From the NCBI GenBank assembly GCA_017744355.1, contig JAGIBK010000005.1, positions 1 to 64,000 of the forward strand: a DNA stretch of 64,000 nucleotides, written 5' to 3'. Positions 9,433 to 17,416 of this stretch are shown here, piece by piece. The stretch is from a bacterium (GTDB lineage: Bacteria; Cyanobacteriota; Sericytochromatia; S15B-MN24; UBA4093). The notes beneath the pieces were generated by a model. It saw only the letters and a list, made by a program, of their open reading frames with translations. It had not been told where the DNA came from and did not search any database. Position 1 is the stretch's first letter; the number at the start of each line of letters is the position of its first letter. A program made the position numbers and the translations under genes.

Positions 9433-10826
9433 TGATCAATATGGCGCAGGCTCAGCAGGCGCTGCGTAACCTCTGGTCGGCTCCCGGCCTGAAGGAGCGT
9501 CTGCTGTTCACCCTCGCCATGATCGCCTTGCTACGCTTCGGCGTACACATCCCCATTGCCGGCGTGGACCATGCGGCCCTCGCCGGCAAATTTGGTGCCG
9601 GGAACTTGCTCGGGGGCTTCCTCGACCTGTTCTCGGGCGGGGCGCTGGCGAAGTTCTCGATCCTGGCGCTGGGCATCACCCCCTACATCAACGCCTCCAT
9701 CATCATGCAGCTCATGGCCTCGGTCCTTCCGAAGCTCGAGGAGCTCCAGAAGGAAGGCGGCGAGCAGGGGCGCAAGCAGATCGCCCAGTATACCCGCTAC
9801 CTCACCCTGGTCCTTGCGACCGTCCAAGCCTACGGCATCACCAGCTGGCTTTGGAAATCGGGGCTGGTCGCGGGCCATCCGGCCATGGGGCCCTTCCCCT
9901 GGACCTTCTTCATCCCGACGATGCTCGTCCTGATCACCGGGACGGTCTTCGTCATGTGGCTCGGCGAGCTGATCACTGAGCGCGGCATCGGTAACGGCGC
10001 CTCGCTGCTGATCATGGCGGGTATCCTCTCGCGCATCCCGAGCTACTGGGAGACCACCCAGCAGGGTCTCACGAGCGGCGCCTTCGCCTGGTGGCAGGTG
10101 ACCCTCCTGATGCTGTCGTTCCTGGCCATCCTGGTCGCGATCGTCATCGTCCAGGAAGGGGCGCGCAAGATTCCGGTCCAGGCCGCCAAGAAGCAGGTCG
10201 GAGGCCGCGTCTACCAGCAGCGCTCCAGCTACATCCCCTTCAAGGTGAACCAGGGCGGCGTTATGCCGATCATCTTCGCCTCGAGCTTGCTGCTCTTCCC
10301 CGTCACGATCTCCCAGCTCTTGGGTGGCCAGGCGCAAGCCGCGACCGCCAAGGTCAACTGGGCCTTCAACACCGGGGCTGCCTGGCAGTGGGATAATATC
10401 CGGAACGTCCTGCAGCAGGGCCTCAACCACGCCCTGGCGGCGCTCTCGCCGTCCGGCTGGCTCTACGCCGTGCTGTACTTCGCGCTGATTTTCTTCTTCA
10501 GCTTCTTCTACGTGAGCCTGGTGCTGAACCCGGCGGATCTGGCGAAGAACCTCCAGAAGTTCGGCAACTTCATCCCCGGCGTTCGTCCCGGCAAGCCGAC
10601 GGCGGACTACCTCGAAGGGGTCCTCAACCGGATCACCTTCATCGGCGCGCTCTTCCTCGGGATCGTGGCCATCGTGCCCAACTTCATCGAGAACGCGACC
10701 GGGGTGACGACGTTCCAGGGCCTGGGCGCCACGGCGCTGTTGATCATGGTCGGTGTCGCCATCGACCTGCACAACCAGCTCCAGACGCAGCTCTTGGCTC
10801 GACAGTACGAAGGTTTCATGAAATAA
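9432..10826 (+). CDS. secY: Protein translocase subunit SecY
   Basis: SecY, 464 residues, the channel of the Sec translocon in the inner membrane. About ten hydrophobic segments are visible. The plug region (GGFLDLFSGGALAKFSILALGITPYINASIIMQL, about 57-90), QYTRYLTLVLA and the cytoplasmic loop RKIPVQAAKK are family signatures. The start overlaps the rplO stop; MAQAQQ at 9441 is an alternative. It heads the secY-adk-map-infA segment as in Bacillus. Confidence 0.97.
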   Translation: MINMAQAQQALRNLWSAPGLKERLLFTLAMIALLRFGVHIPIAGVDHAALAGKFGAGNLLGGFLDLFSGGALAKFSILALGITPYINASIIMQLMASVLPKLEELQKEGGEQGRKQIAQYTRYLTLVLATVQAYGITSWLWKSGLVAGHPAMGPFPWTFFIPTMLVLITGTVFVMWLGELITERGIGNGASLLIMAGILSRIPSYWETTQQGLTSGAFAWWQVTLLMLSFLAILVAIVIVQEGARKIPVQAAKKQVGGRVYQQRSSYIPFKVNQGGVMPIIFASSLLLFPVTISQLLGGQAQAATAKVNWAFNTGAAWQWDNIRNVLQQGLNHALAALSPSGWLYAVLYFALIFFFSFFYVSLVLNPADLAKNLQKFGNFIPGVRPGKPTADYLEGVLNRITFIGALFLGIVAIVPNFIENATGVTTFQGLGATALLIMVGVAIDLHNQLQTQLLARQYEGFMK

Positions 10827-10842
10827 TGGGAGGCTCACGCCA

Positions 10843-11493
10843 ATGCGGATCGTCTTTCTAGGGGCTCCAGGGGCCGGCAAGGGTACCCAGGCGCGCCTGA
10901 TCGCCGAAAAGCACCACATCCCCCAGATCTCGACCGGGGACATCCTCCGCGCCGCCGTGCGCGAGGGGACCCCCCTCGGGGTCGAGGCCAAGGGCTACAT
11001 GGACCGCGGCGAGCTGGTCCCGGACGCGCTCATGGTCGATCTGATCCGCGATCGGATCGGCTGCGACGATTGCCTGAAGGGCTACATCCTCGACGGGTTC
11101 CCCCGAACCCTCGAGCAGGCCCGTGCCCTCGACGCCATGCTCGCCGAAGTGGGCAGCCCGCTCCAGGTGGCGATCGACTTCTCGGTGCCCACCGAGGAGC
11201 TGGTCCGTCGCCTCAGCGGTCGACGGGTGTGCCGCGCCTGCGGCGCGTCCTTCCACCTGGTCAGTGCGCCTCCTTCCAAGGAGGGGGTCTGCGACCACTG
11301 CGGTGGGGAGCTCTACCAGCGGCCTGACGACAACGTCGAGACCGTCTCGAAGCGCCTGGACGTCTACCACGCCCAGACCGCTCCGATCACGGCCTACTAC
11401 CGCGAGAAGGGCTTGCTCTATCCGGTGGACGGGATGCGTGGCATCGACGAAATCCAAGCGGATCTGGAGCAGGTGCTCCTCAGCCGCAAGTAA
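10843..11493 (+). CDS. adk: Adenylate kinase (zinc LID form)
   Basis: Adenylate kinase, 216 residues, interconverting ATP + AMP and 2 ADP in the cytoplasm. The P-loop GAPGAGKGT (7-15), the NMP-site TGDILR (31-36) and DGFPRT (84-89) are present. The LID carries Cys130-x2-Cys133 and Cys150-x2-Cys153, the four-cysteine zinc site of the long form common in Gram-positives and absent from E. coli Adk. GGGAGG lies upstream of ATG. Confidence 0.97.
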   Translation: MRIVFLGAPGAGKGTQARLIAEKHHIPQISTGDILRAAVREGTPLGVEAKGYMDRGELVPDALMVDLIRDRIGCDDCLKGYILDGFPRTLEQARALDAMLAEVGSPLQVAIDFSVPTEELVRRLSGRRVCRACGASFHLVSAPPSKEGVCDHCGGELYQRPDDNVETVSKRLDVYHAQTAPITAYYREKGLLYPVDGMRGIDEIQADLEQVLLSRK

Positions 11494-11519
11494 TCGGCCT
11501 CAAACGCCGATAGGAACTT

Positions 11520-12278
11520 ATGATCACCATCAAGAACGACCGGGAGATCGATAGCATCAAGGCGGCAGGCAAAGTTGTCGGCAAGCTCTTGGCTTACATG
11601 CGCTCGTTGGTCGTTCCCGGCATTTCGACGCGCGAGCTGGACGCCCTGGGCGAGAAGTTCATTCTCGATCAGGGCGCGATCCCCGCGTTCAAGGGCCTTT
11701 ACGGCTGCCCGTGCTCGATCCTCACCTCGGTCAACGAGGAGGTCGTCCACGGGCTGCCGAATCGTCGCAAGCTTGCTAGCGGCGACATCATCTCGATGGA
11801 CATGGGTGCCATCGTGGAGGGGTATTACGGCGACGCGGCGATCACGGTGCCGGTCGGGGAGGTTACCGACCCGGCGGTATTGAACTTGCTCGCGATCACC
11901 GAGCAGGCTATGTACCGCGGCATCGAGCAGATCCAGGTCGGCAAGCGCATCGGCGACATCGGCCACGCGGTGCAGACCCTGGTCGAGGCGAACGGCCTTT
12001 CGATCGTCCGCGACTACGTGGGTCACGGGATTGGGCGCCAGCTCCACGAGCCGCCCCAGGTCCCCAACTACGGAACGCCTGCCACCGGTCCGGTCATCAA
12101 GCCCGGCATGGCCTTCGCCATCGAGCCGATGGTCAACATCGGCGGCCCGGGCGTCAAGGTCCTCGGCAACAAGTGGACCGTGGTGACCAAGGACAAGTCG
12201 TGGTCGGCCCATTTCGAACACTCGGTGCTCGCCACCCCCGAAGGGCCCTATATCCTGACCCGAGAGGAGGGCCGCTAG
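11520..12278 (+). CDS. map: Methionine aminopeptidase, type I
   Basis: Removes the initiator methionine from nascent proteins; 252 residues. It starts MITIKNDREIDSIKAAGK; the metal ligands lie in SMDMGAIVEGYYGDAA (two Asp), GHGIGRQLHEPPQVPNYG (His), AIEPMVNIG (Glu) and the final SAHFEHSVLATPEGP (Glu). No SH3-binding zinc extension is present. Location between adk and infA matches Bacillus-type clusters. The stop abuts infA. Confidence 0.97.
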   Translation: MITIKNDREIDSIKAAGKVVGKLLAYMRSLVVPGISTRELDALGEKFILDQGAIPAFKGLYGCPCSILTSVNEEVVHGLPNRRKLASGDIISMDMGAIVEGYYGDAAITVPVGEVTDPAVLNLLAITEQAMYRGIEQIQVGKRIGDIGHAVQTLVEANGLSIVRDYVGHGIGRQLHEPPQVPNYGTPATGPVIKPGMAFAIEPMVNIGGPGVKVLGNKWTVVTKDKSWSAHFEHSVLATPEGPYILTREEGR

Positions 12279-12497
12279 GTGGCCAAAGAGGATACGCTAG
12301 AATTAGAGGGCGTGATCGCCGAAGCCCTGCCCAACGCGATGTTCCGCGTCGTCTTGAGCAACGGGCACGGCGTGCTCGCTCACATTTCGGGCAAGATGCG
12401 CAAGCACTTCATCAAAATCCTTCCTGGTGATAAGGTGAAGGTGGAGCTGAGCCCCTACGATCTCACGCGCGGCCGCATCACGTACCGCATGCGCTGA
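12279..12497 (+). CDS. infA: Translation initiation factor IF-1
   Basis: IF-1, 72 residues, an OB-fold protein covering the 30S A site during initiation. [19 protein letters not shown] and [19 protein letters not shown] are conserved. It starts at GTG directly after the map stop codon, with GAGAGGAGG ending map as its ribosome-binding site. Confidence 0.97.
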   Translation: MAKEDTLELEGVIAEALPNAMFRVVLSNGHGVLAHISGKMRKHFIKILPGDKVKVELSPYDLTRGRITYRMR

Positions 12498-12503
12498 GGA
12501 GAT

Positions 12504-12566
12504 CCTTCGAGAAACTCTCTAGAACCCGCTAACCAAGCGGGTTTGAGGGCAATGGTCGCTCGAAGG
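12504..12566 (+). promoter_or_regulatory. Nested stem structure in the infA-rpmJ gap
   Basis: An outer 8-bp stem (12504-12511 with 12559-12566) encloses an inner 8-bp stem with a 5-base loop (12523-12530 with 12536-12543). It occupies most of the 90-base gap and lies about 7 bases before the rpmJ Shine-Dalgarno AAGGAG. Function unknown; a leader regulating the rpmJ-rpsM-rpsK-rpsD-rpoA segment is inference. Confidence 0.45.
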
Positions 12567-12587
12567 TTATGGAAGGAGTAAGGTATA

Positions 12588-12701
12588 ATGAAAGTTCGTG
12601 CATCGGTAAAGCCGATCTGCGACAAGTGCAAGGTCATCAAGCGCCATAACAAGGTGATGGTGATCTGCGAGAACCCGAAGCACAAGCAGCGCCAGGGTTA
12701 G
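12588..12701 (+). CDS. rpmJ: 50S ribosomal protein L36 (zinc-binding form)
   Basis: L36, 37 residues, the smallest large-subunit protein. [19 protein letters not shown] is the family start. Cys11, Cys14, Cys27 and His32 form the zinc ribbon, so this is the C+ paralogue. AAGGAG precedes ATG by eight bases. Order infA-rpmJ-rpsM-rpsK is universal in bacteria. Confidence 0.97.
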   Translation: MKVRASVKPICDKCKVIKRHNKVMVICENPKHKQRQG

Positions 12702-12714
12702 TTTAGGAGGATCA

Positions 12715-13083
12715 ATGGCACGTATCGCTGGTGTCGACTTGCCCCGCGAGAAGCGGATCGAGATCGCACTCACGTACATTTTCGGGATCGGTCTGAAGAC
12801 CAGCCAGGACATCCTGGCCAAGACGGGCATCAACCCTGACACCCGTACCCGCGACCTCACCGAGGACGAAGTGGCGAAGCTCCGCGAGGAGATCGACCGC
12901 AACCGTCAGGTGGAAGGTGACCTGCGCCGGGTCATCTCGATGAACATCAAGCGTCTCATCGAGATCGGCTCCTACCGCGGCATCCGTCACCGTCGTGGTC
13001 TGCCCGTCCGCGGTCAGCGCACCAAGACCAATGCCCGTACCCGCCGCGGCGCCAAGAAGACCGTCGCCGGTAAGAAGAAGTAA
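12715..13083 (+). CDS. rpsM: 30S ribosomal protein S13
   Basis: S13, 122 residues, contacting tRNA and L5 across the interface. [26 protein letters not shown] and the basic C-terminus [19 protein letters not shown] are typical. TTAGGAGG precedes ATG. Confidence 0.98.
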   Translation: MARIAGVDLPREKRIEIALTYIFGIGLKTSQDILAKTGINPDTRTRDLTEDEVAKLREEIDRNRQVEGDLRRVISMNIKRLIEIGSYRGIRHRRGLPVRGQRTKTNARTRRGAKKTVAGKKK

Positions 13084-13133
13084 GACAATCGCCAAAGAGC
13101 GCGCGGGCAGGCTGCCTTGCGTGCGTTGTAAAC

Positions 13134-13164
13134 CGGGTGCCGCGGCACCTGTCGCGACAGCCGG
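13134..13164 (+). promoter_or_regulatory. Palindromes in the rpsM-rpsK gap
   Basis: The 116-base gap between rpsM and rpsK contains two adjacent perfect palindromes, GGTGCCGCGGCACC and TGTCGCGACA, ahead of a run that ends in AAAGGAG and the TTG start of rpsK. In E. coli S4 binds a leader in this operon, so a regulatory leader is possible, but no S4-type pseudoknot was demonstrated. Confidence 0.35.
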
Positions 13165-13199
13165 GATGACGGCGTTATCTGTTTTGAAAGGAGTTTCCC

Positions 13200-13589
13200 T
13201 TGGCTAAGCCTTCTGCTAAGCCTAAGCGCCGTGAACGCAAGAACGTTCACAGCGGGGTGGTCCACATCGCGTCCACCTTCAACAACACGATCGTTTCGAT
13301 CACCGACCCCAACGGGGCCGTGATCTCCTGGGGTTCCGCTGGAACCGTGGGCTTCAAGGGTGCCAAGAAGGGTACCCCCTTCGCCGCCCAGCAGGCTGCC
13401 GAGCAGGCCGCCACGCGCGCCATGGAGCATGGCATGCGCACGGTTGAGGTGTACGTGAAGGGCCCCGGCTCGGGTCGTGAGACCGCGGTTCGCGCGCTGC
13501 AGGCCGCCGGCCTGGAAGTCAGCCTGATCAAGGACGTGACTCCCATCCCGCACAACGGCTGCCGCCCCCCCAAGCGCCGTCGCGTCTAG
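13200..13589 (+). CDS. rpsK: 30S ribosomal protein S11
   Basis: S11, 129 residues, on the platform near the E site. [21 protein letters not shown] and the C-terminal [18 protein letters not shown] are diagnostic. The only start that gives the family N-terminus is TTG 13200, with AAAGGAG at 13187-13193. A TTG start is unusual for such a highly expressed protein. Confidence 0.96.
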   Translation: MAKPSAKPKRRERKNVHSGVVHIASTFNNTIVSITDPNGAVISWGSAGTVGFKGAKKGTPFAAQQAAEQAATRAMEHGMRTVEVYVKGPGSGRETAVRALQAAGLEVSLIKDVTPIPHNGCRPPKRRRV

Positions 13590-13608
13590 TTGAAGGAGGA
13601 ATCAGACT

Positions 13609-14229
13609 TTGGCTCGTCATACCGGACCGGTCTGCCGTCTCTGCCGCGCGGAAGGCATCAAGCTCTTCCTCAAGGGTGAGAAGTGCAACACCGGCAAGTG
13701 CCCCGTCGTTCGTCGCGCTTACCGTCCTGGCCAGCACGGCCAGGCCCGCCACAAGGTCTCCGAGTACGGCCTGCGTCTTCGCGAGAAGCAGAAGGCCCGT
13801 CGCTTCTATGGCCTCGGCGAGAAGCAGTTCCTCGGCTACTACGAACTGGCCACCCGCAAGGCGGGTGTCACCGGCGAACGCCTCCTCCAGCTGCTTGAAA
13901 CCCGTCTGGACAACGTCATCCACCGCCTGGGCTTCGCTCCCAGCCGTCCTGCTGCCCGTCAGATGGTCGGTCACGGTCACGTCCTGGTGAACGGCCGCCG
14001 CGTCGATATCGCGAGCTTCCGCGTCAAGGTCGGTGACAAGATCCAGCTCACCGAGAAGAGCACGGAGTTCGGCAAGCGCTCCGCTGCTATCACCCCTGTC
14101 GCCAAGGTTCCCAACTGGTTGACCGTCGATACCGAGAAGCTCACCGGCTCGGTCGTCGCGATCCCGGCGCGCGAGGAAATCGACGCCCCGGTCCGCGAGA
14201 ACCTGATCGTTGAGTACTACTCGCGCTAA
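13609..14229 (+). CDS. rpsD: 30S ribosomal protein S4 (zinc-binding form)
   Basis: S4, 206 residues, a 16S rRNA assembly initiator and classical alpha-operon autoregulator. It begins MARHTGPVCRLCRAEG from TTG 13609 (AAGGAGGA upstream). Cys9, Cys12, Cys26 and Cys31 form the N-terminal zinc knuckle of the C+ form. The S4 domain SRPAARQMVGHGHVLVNGRRV is at about 115-135. Confidence 0.97.
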   Translation: MARHTGPVCRLCRAEGIKLFLKGEKCNTGKCPVVRRAYRPGQHGQARHKVSEYGLRLREKQKARRFYGLGEKQFLGYYELATRKAGVTGERLLQLLETRLDNVIHRLGFAPSRPAARQMVGHGHVLVNGRRVDIASFRVKVGDKIQLTEKSTEFGKRSAAITPVAKVPNWLTVDTEKLTGSVVAIPAREEIDAPVRENLIVEYYSR

Positions 14230-14292
14230 GACCTGATCCCCTTCAACCGGGAATCCAGTCGCCCGCATGGGCGAGGTAACTAAGAGGAACGA

Positions 14293-15273
14293 ATGGATAA
14301 GCCTAAAATCGAACTCATGGAGTCCCACAAGACTCCCGAAGGCCTAACCTACAGCAAGTTCGTCGCCGAGCCGCTCGACCGCGGCTACGGCACGACGCTC
14401 GGCAACGCGATGCGTCGCGTGCTCCTCAGCGATATCGAGGGCGCCGCGATCACCGCGATCCGCATCGAGGGCGTGCCCCATGAGTTCACCACCATCCCCG
14501 GCGTCGTCGAGGACGTGGTGGACATCATCCTCAACCTGAAGGGCGTTGTGCTCAAGATGCACGCCGGCGACACCAAGACGGCGCACATCAGCGTGCACCG
14601 CGAGGGCGTCGTCACGGCGGCGGACATCGTGACCGATTCGGACATCGAGGTCGTGAACCCCGAGTGGCCCATCGCCACCCTGGACAAGGGCGCGTCGCTC
14701 GAGATCGAGCTGCAGATCGAAAAGGGCAAGGGCTTCGTGCCCGCGGACAAGAACCGCAAGCCTCATCAGGCCGTCGGGGTCATCCCCGTCGACTCGATCT
14801 TCATGCCGATCCGCAAGGTCAACTACAGCGTCGAAGACACCCGCGTCGGCCAGATGACGGACTTCGACCGGCTCAACCTCGAGCTCTGGACCAACGGCTC
14901 GGTGGATGCCACCGAGGCGATCAGCCGCGCTGCGGATATCCTGATCCGTCAGTTCGACGCCTTCGCCGATCTGGCTCGCGAGAGCCTGCCCGGCGGCGGC
15001 AAGAAGGCTGAAGTCGGCGAGCCGGGCAAGCCCCAGCCCACCGATATGTCGATCGAGGAGCTCGAGCTCTCGGTCCGCGCTTACAACTGCTTGAAGCGCG
15101 CGAACATCTACACCGTCGGCGACCTGCTCAAGAAGTCTGAGCGCGAGCTGATGGACATCAAGAACTTCGGTAAGAAGTCCGCCGAGGAAGTCATCGAGCG
15201 CATGCGGGCCTTCGGGTTCCACATGGCTTCGGGTGAGCCTTCGGACGACCTCGCCGTTGCGAGAGAGGATTAA
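14293..15273 (+). CDS. rpoA: RNA polymerase subunit alpha
   Basis: RpoA, 326 residues. The N-terminal assembly domain (about 1-230) includes EPLDRGYGTTLGNAMRRVLLSDIEGAA. A proline/glycine-rich linker precedes the C-terminal domain (about 250-320) with LSVRAYNCLKRANIYTVGDLL and NFGKKSAEEV, the helix-hairpin-helix region that contacts UP elements and activators. AGAGGAA precedes ATG. Confidence 0.98.
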   Translation: MDKPKIELMESHKTPEGLTYSKFVAEPLDRGYGTTLGNAMRRVLLSDIEGAAITAIRIEGVPHEFTTIPGVVEDVVDIILNLKGVVLKMHAGDTKTAHISVHREGVVTAADIVTDSDIEVVNPEWPIATLDKGASLEIELQIEKGKGFVPADKNRKPHQAVGVIPVDSIFMPIRKVNYSVEDTRVGQMTDFDRLNLELWTNGSVDATEAISRAADILIRQFDAFADLARESLPGGGKKAEVGEPGKPQPTDMSIEELELSVRAYNCLKRANIYTVGDLLKKSERELMDIKNFGKKSAEEVIERMRAFGFHMASGEPSDDLAVARED

Positions 15274-15276
15274 CAC

Positions 15277-15633
15277 ATGCGTCATCGCAAGGCTAAGAAC
15301 TTGCTTTCCAAGCCGGCCGACCAGCGTCGCGCGCTGCTCCGCAGCCTGACCACGGAGCTCCTCCGTCACGGCCGTATCACCACCACCGAGGCCCGCGCCA
15401 AGGCCCTGCGCGTGTCGGCTGAGCAGATGCTCACGCTCGCCAAGCGCGGCGACCTGCACGCTCGTCGTCAGGCCGAAGCCTTCATCCTCGACGGCGAAGT
15501 GACCAAGCGTCTCTTCACCGAGATCGCCCCCAAGTACAAGGAGCGCTCGGGTGGTTACACCCAGATCGTCAAGACGGAGTCCCGTCGTGGCGACAACGCG
15601 CCCCAGGCGATCATCATGCTCGTCGAGGCGTAA
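15277..15633 (+). CDS. rplQ: 50S ribosomal protein L17
   Basis: L17, 118 residues. [24 protein letters not shown] and the C-terminal [26 protein letters not shown] are typical. Three bases separate it from rpoA, whose last codons provide GAGAGGA as the ribosome-binding site. Confidence 0.98.
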   Translation: MRHRKAKNLLSKPADQRRALLRSLTTELLRHGRITTTEARAKALRVSAEQMLTLAKRGDLHARRQAEAFILDGEVTKRLFTEIAPKYKERSGGYTQIVKTESRRGDNAPQAIIMLVEA

Positions 15634-15654
15634 GCCTCAACCAGGGGTCCTGCC

Positions 15655-16437
15655 GTGCGCAACATCGCTCTGTCGATCGCATACGACGGGACCCACTTCG
15701 CCGGCTTCCAGCGCCAGTCCATGGACCGCACGGTCCAGGGCACGCTCGAGGAAGCACTCGTCCGCCTTACGGGCCACTCTCTCGAAGAGTTGCGCCTGGT
15801 CGGAGCGGGTAGGACGGACGCCGGCGTCCACGCAAGTGGAATGGTGGTGAACTTCCACACTGCCAAGGTCTTCCCGGACGCGACGTGGGTGAGGGCGCTG
15901 AACGCGACCTTGCCCGACGACGTGGCGGTCCTGGGAGCCCGGGAAGTCGATTTGGCTTTCCACAGCCGCTTTTCGGCGGTGGCGCGATCGTATCGCTACG
16001 AGGTGCTGGCTCGGCCGACCCCGGATCCGCTGCGCCGCTTCTCGAGCCACTGGGAGCCCCGGCCCTTGCCTGAGCTTCCTCGGATGGTCGAGGCCTTCGC
16101 CGACCTGGTGGGCACCTGTGATTTCGCGGCCTTCGGGTCCACGGGATCGACGCCTCGGGACACGGTTTGCACCGTCCTCGACGCGGCGTGCGAGGTGGAA
16201 GGGGACTTGCTCTCCTTCTCCATCACCGCCCAGAGCTTCCTGTACCACATGGTGCGGAGACTGGTCGGAGCCTCGCTGGAGGTGGCCAAGGGCAAGCTTT
16301 CGGTTGCAGAGTTCGCGAGGCTCTACCGCGAACCCAGCCAAAGCAGGGTGGTCCCGAAGACCGCCCCCGCATGCGGTTTGACCTTTGTAAGTGCGACTTA
16401 TCCCCCGCCGTATGCGGGGTTATTCGGACCCTTTTAG
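15655..16437 (+). CDS. truA: tRNA pseudouridine synthase A
   Basis: TruA, 260 residues, converting uridines 38-40 of tRNA anticodon arms to pseudouridine. The catalytic motif [13 protein letters not shown] holds the nucleophilic Asp, and [13 protein letters not shown] is the second signature. It starts at GTG 15655 behind AGGGG. The order rplQ-truA-rplM-rpsI matches Cyanobacteria and Bacillus. A small inverted repeat (CCCCGC...GCGGGG) lies at its 3' end. Confidence 0.96.
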   Translation: MRNIALSIAYDGTHFAGFQRQSMDRTVQGTLEEALVRLTGHSLEELRLVGAGRTDAGVHASGMVVNFHTAKVFPDATWVRALNATLPDDVAVLGAREVDLAFHSRFSAVARSYRYEVLARPTPDPLRRFSSHWEPRPLPELPRMVEAFADLVGTCDFAAFGSTGSTPRDTVCTVLDAACEVEGDLLSFSITAQSFLYHMVRRLVGASLEVAKGKLSVAEFARLYREPSQSRVVPKTAPACGLTFVSATYPPPYAGLFGPF

Positions 16438-16447
16438 GAGGAACGAC

Positions 16448-16900
16448 GTGAAAACTTATTTCGCCAAGCCGGAAGAAATCAACCGGCAGTGGCACGTGAT
16501 CGACGCCGAAGGCCACACGCTTGGCCGTCTGGCGACCGTCGTCGCCGACCTGCTCCGGGGGAAGGGCAAGCCCCTCTACACCCCGAACGTGGATTGCGGC
16601 GACTTCGTCATCATCATTAACGCCGAGAAGATCCAGGTCACCGGCAAGAAGAACACGGACAAGCTGTACCGCCACCACACCGGTTGGCCCGGTGGCTTCC
16701 GTTCGACCACCTTCAACAAGCTCATCAACGAGCACCCCGAGCGGGTCATCGAGCACGCCGTCCGCGGCATGCTCCAGCACAACCGTCTGGGCCGCGCCCA
16801 GTACGGCAAGCTGAAGGTCTACGCTGGCGCCGAGCATCCGCACGCCGCCCAGCAGCCCAAGGTGTTCGAGATCGCGAAGAAGGAGGCCGTCCGTGGCTAA
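16448..16900 (+). CDS. rplM: 50S ribosomal protein L13
   Basis: L13, 150 residues, an early assembly protein. The family N-terminus [20 protein letters not shown] fixes the GTG start 16448 with AGGAGGA directly upstream; an in-frame ATG at 16391 lies inside tru[22 protein letters not shown] and [21 protein letters not shown] are diagnostic. Its end overlaps rpsI by eight bases. Confidence 0.97.
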   Translation: MKTYFAKPEEINRQWHVIDAEGHTLGRLATVVADLLRGKGKPLYTPNVDCGDFVIIINAEKIQVTGKKNTDKLYRHHTGWPGGFRSTTFNKLINEHPERVIEHAVRGMLQHNRLGRAQYGKLKVYAGAEHPHAAQQPKVFEIAKKEAVRG

Positions 16901-17294
16901 TTCCAAGACCGCTTACTGGGGCACTGGCCGTCGTAAGACCGCCATCGCCCGCGTTCGCCTGGTGCCCGGCACCGGCGTCGTGACCGTCAACGAGCGCGCG
17001 CTCGACAACTACGTCGGCTACCGCTCGGTCCTCATCCGTGAGGTCGGCCTGCCCCTCGACGCGACCAACAACGCTGGCCGCTTCGACATCCACGTCCGCG
17101 TCGCGGGCGGCGGCGTGACCTCGCAGGTCGGCGCCATCCGCCTCGGCGTTGCTCGCGCCCTGCTCAAGGTTGATCCCGAGCTGCGCAGCAGCCTCCGTGC
17201 CGAGGATCTGCTCACCCGCGATCCCCGCGCCAAGGAGCGCAAGAAGTACGGCCGCAAGAAGGCCCGTAAGCGCTTCCAGTTCTCGAAGCGCTAA
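16893..17294 (+). CDS. rpsI: 30S ribosomal protein S9
   Basis: S9, 133 residues, whose C-terminal tail touches P-site t[22 protein letters not shown] and the terminal [16 protein letters not shown] are diagnostic. It starts at GTG inside the end of rplM with AAGGAGG upstream and is the last gene of the supercluster. Confidence 0.98.
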   Translation: MANSKTAYWGTGRRKTAIARVRLVPGTGVVTVNERALDNYVGYRSVLIREVGLPLDATNNAGRFDIHVRVAGGGVTSQVGAIRLGVARALLKVDPELRSSLRAEDLLTRDPRAKERKKYGRKKARKRFQFSKR

Positions 17295-17304
17295 GCTTCT
17301 CGAA

Positions 17305-17336
17305 AGCCCCTCGCTCCGGCGAGGGGCTTTTCGTTT
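17305..17336 (+). terminator. Intrinsic terminator of the ribosomal cluster
   Basis: A perfect 10-bp stem (17305-17314 with 17319-17328), loop TCCG, then TTTTCGTTT, starting 10 bases after the rpsI stop. It closes the 17-kb co-directional cluster. Confidence 0.9.
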
Positions 17337-17416
17337 GGGCCGAGGACGGTGGCCGGGCCCCGCCAGATCGGTTATGATCACGCTTTCGTCGTATTCTCAA
17401 GCCTTAAGGAGGAGTC

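Noticed and set aside
12584-12589. TATAAT sequence overlapping the rpmJ start
   Set aside because: It overlaps the ATG of rpmJ, so it cannot be its promoter, and no -35 element is properly placed for a start inside rpmJ.
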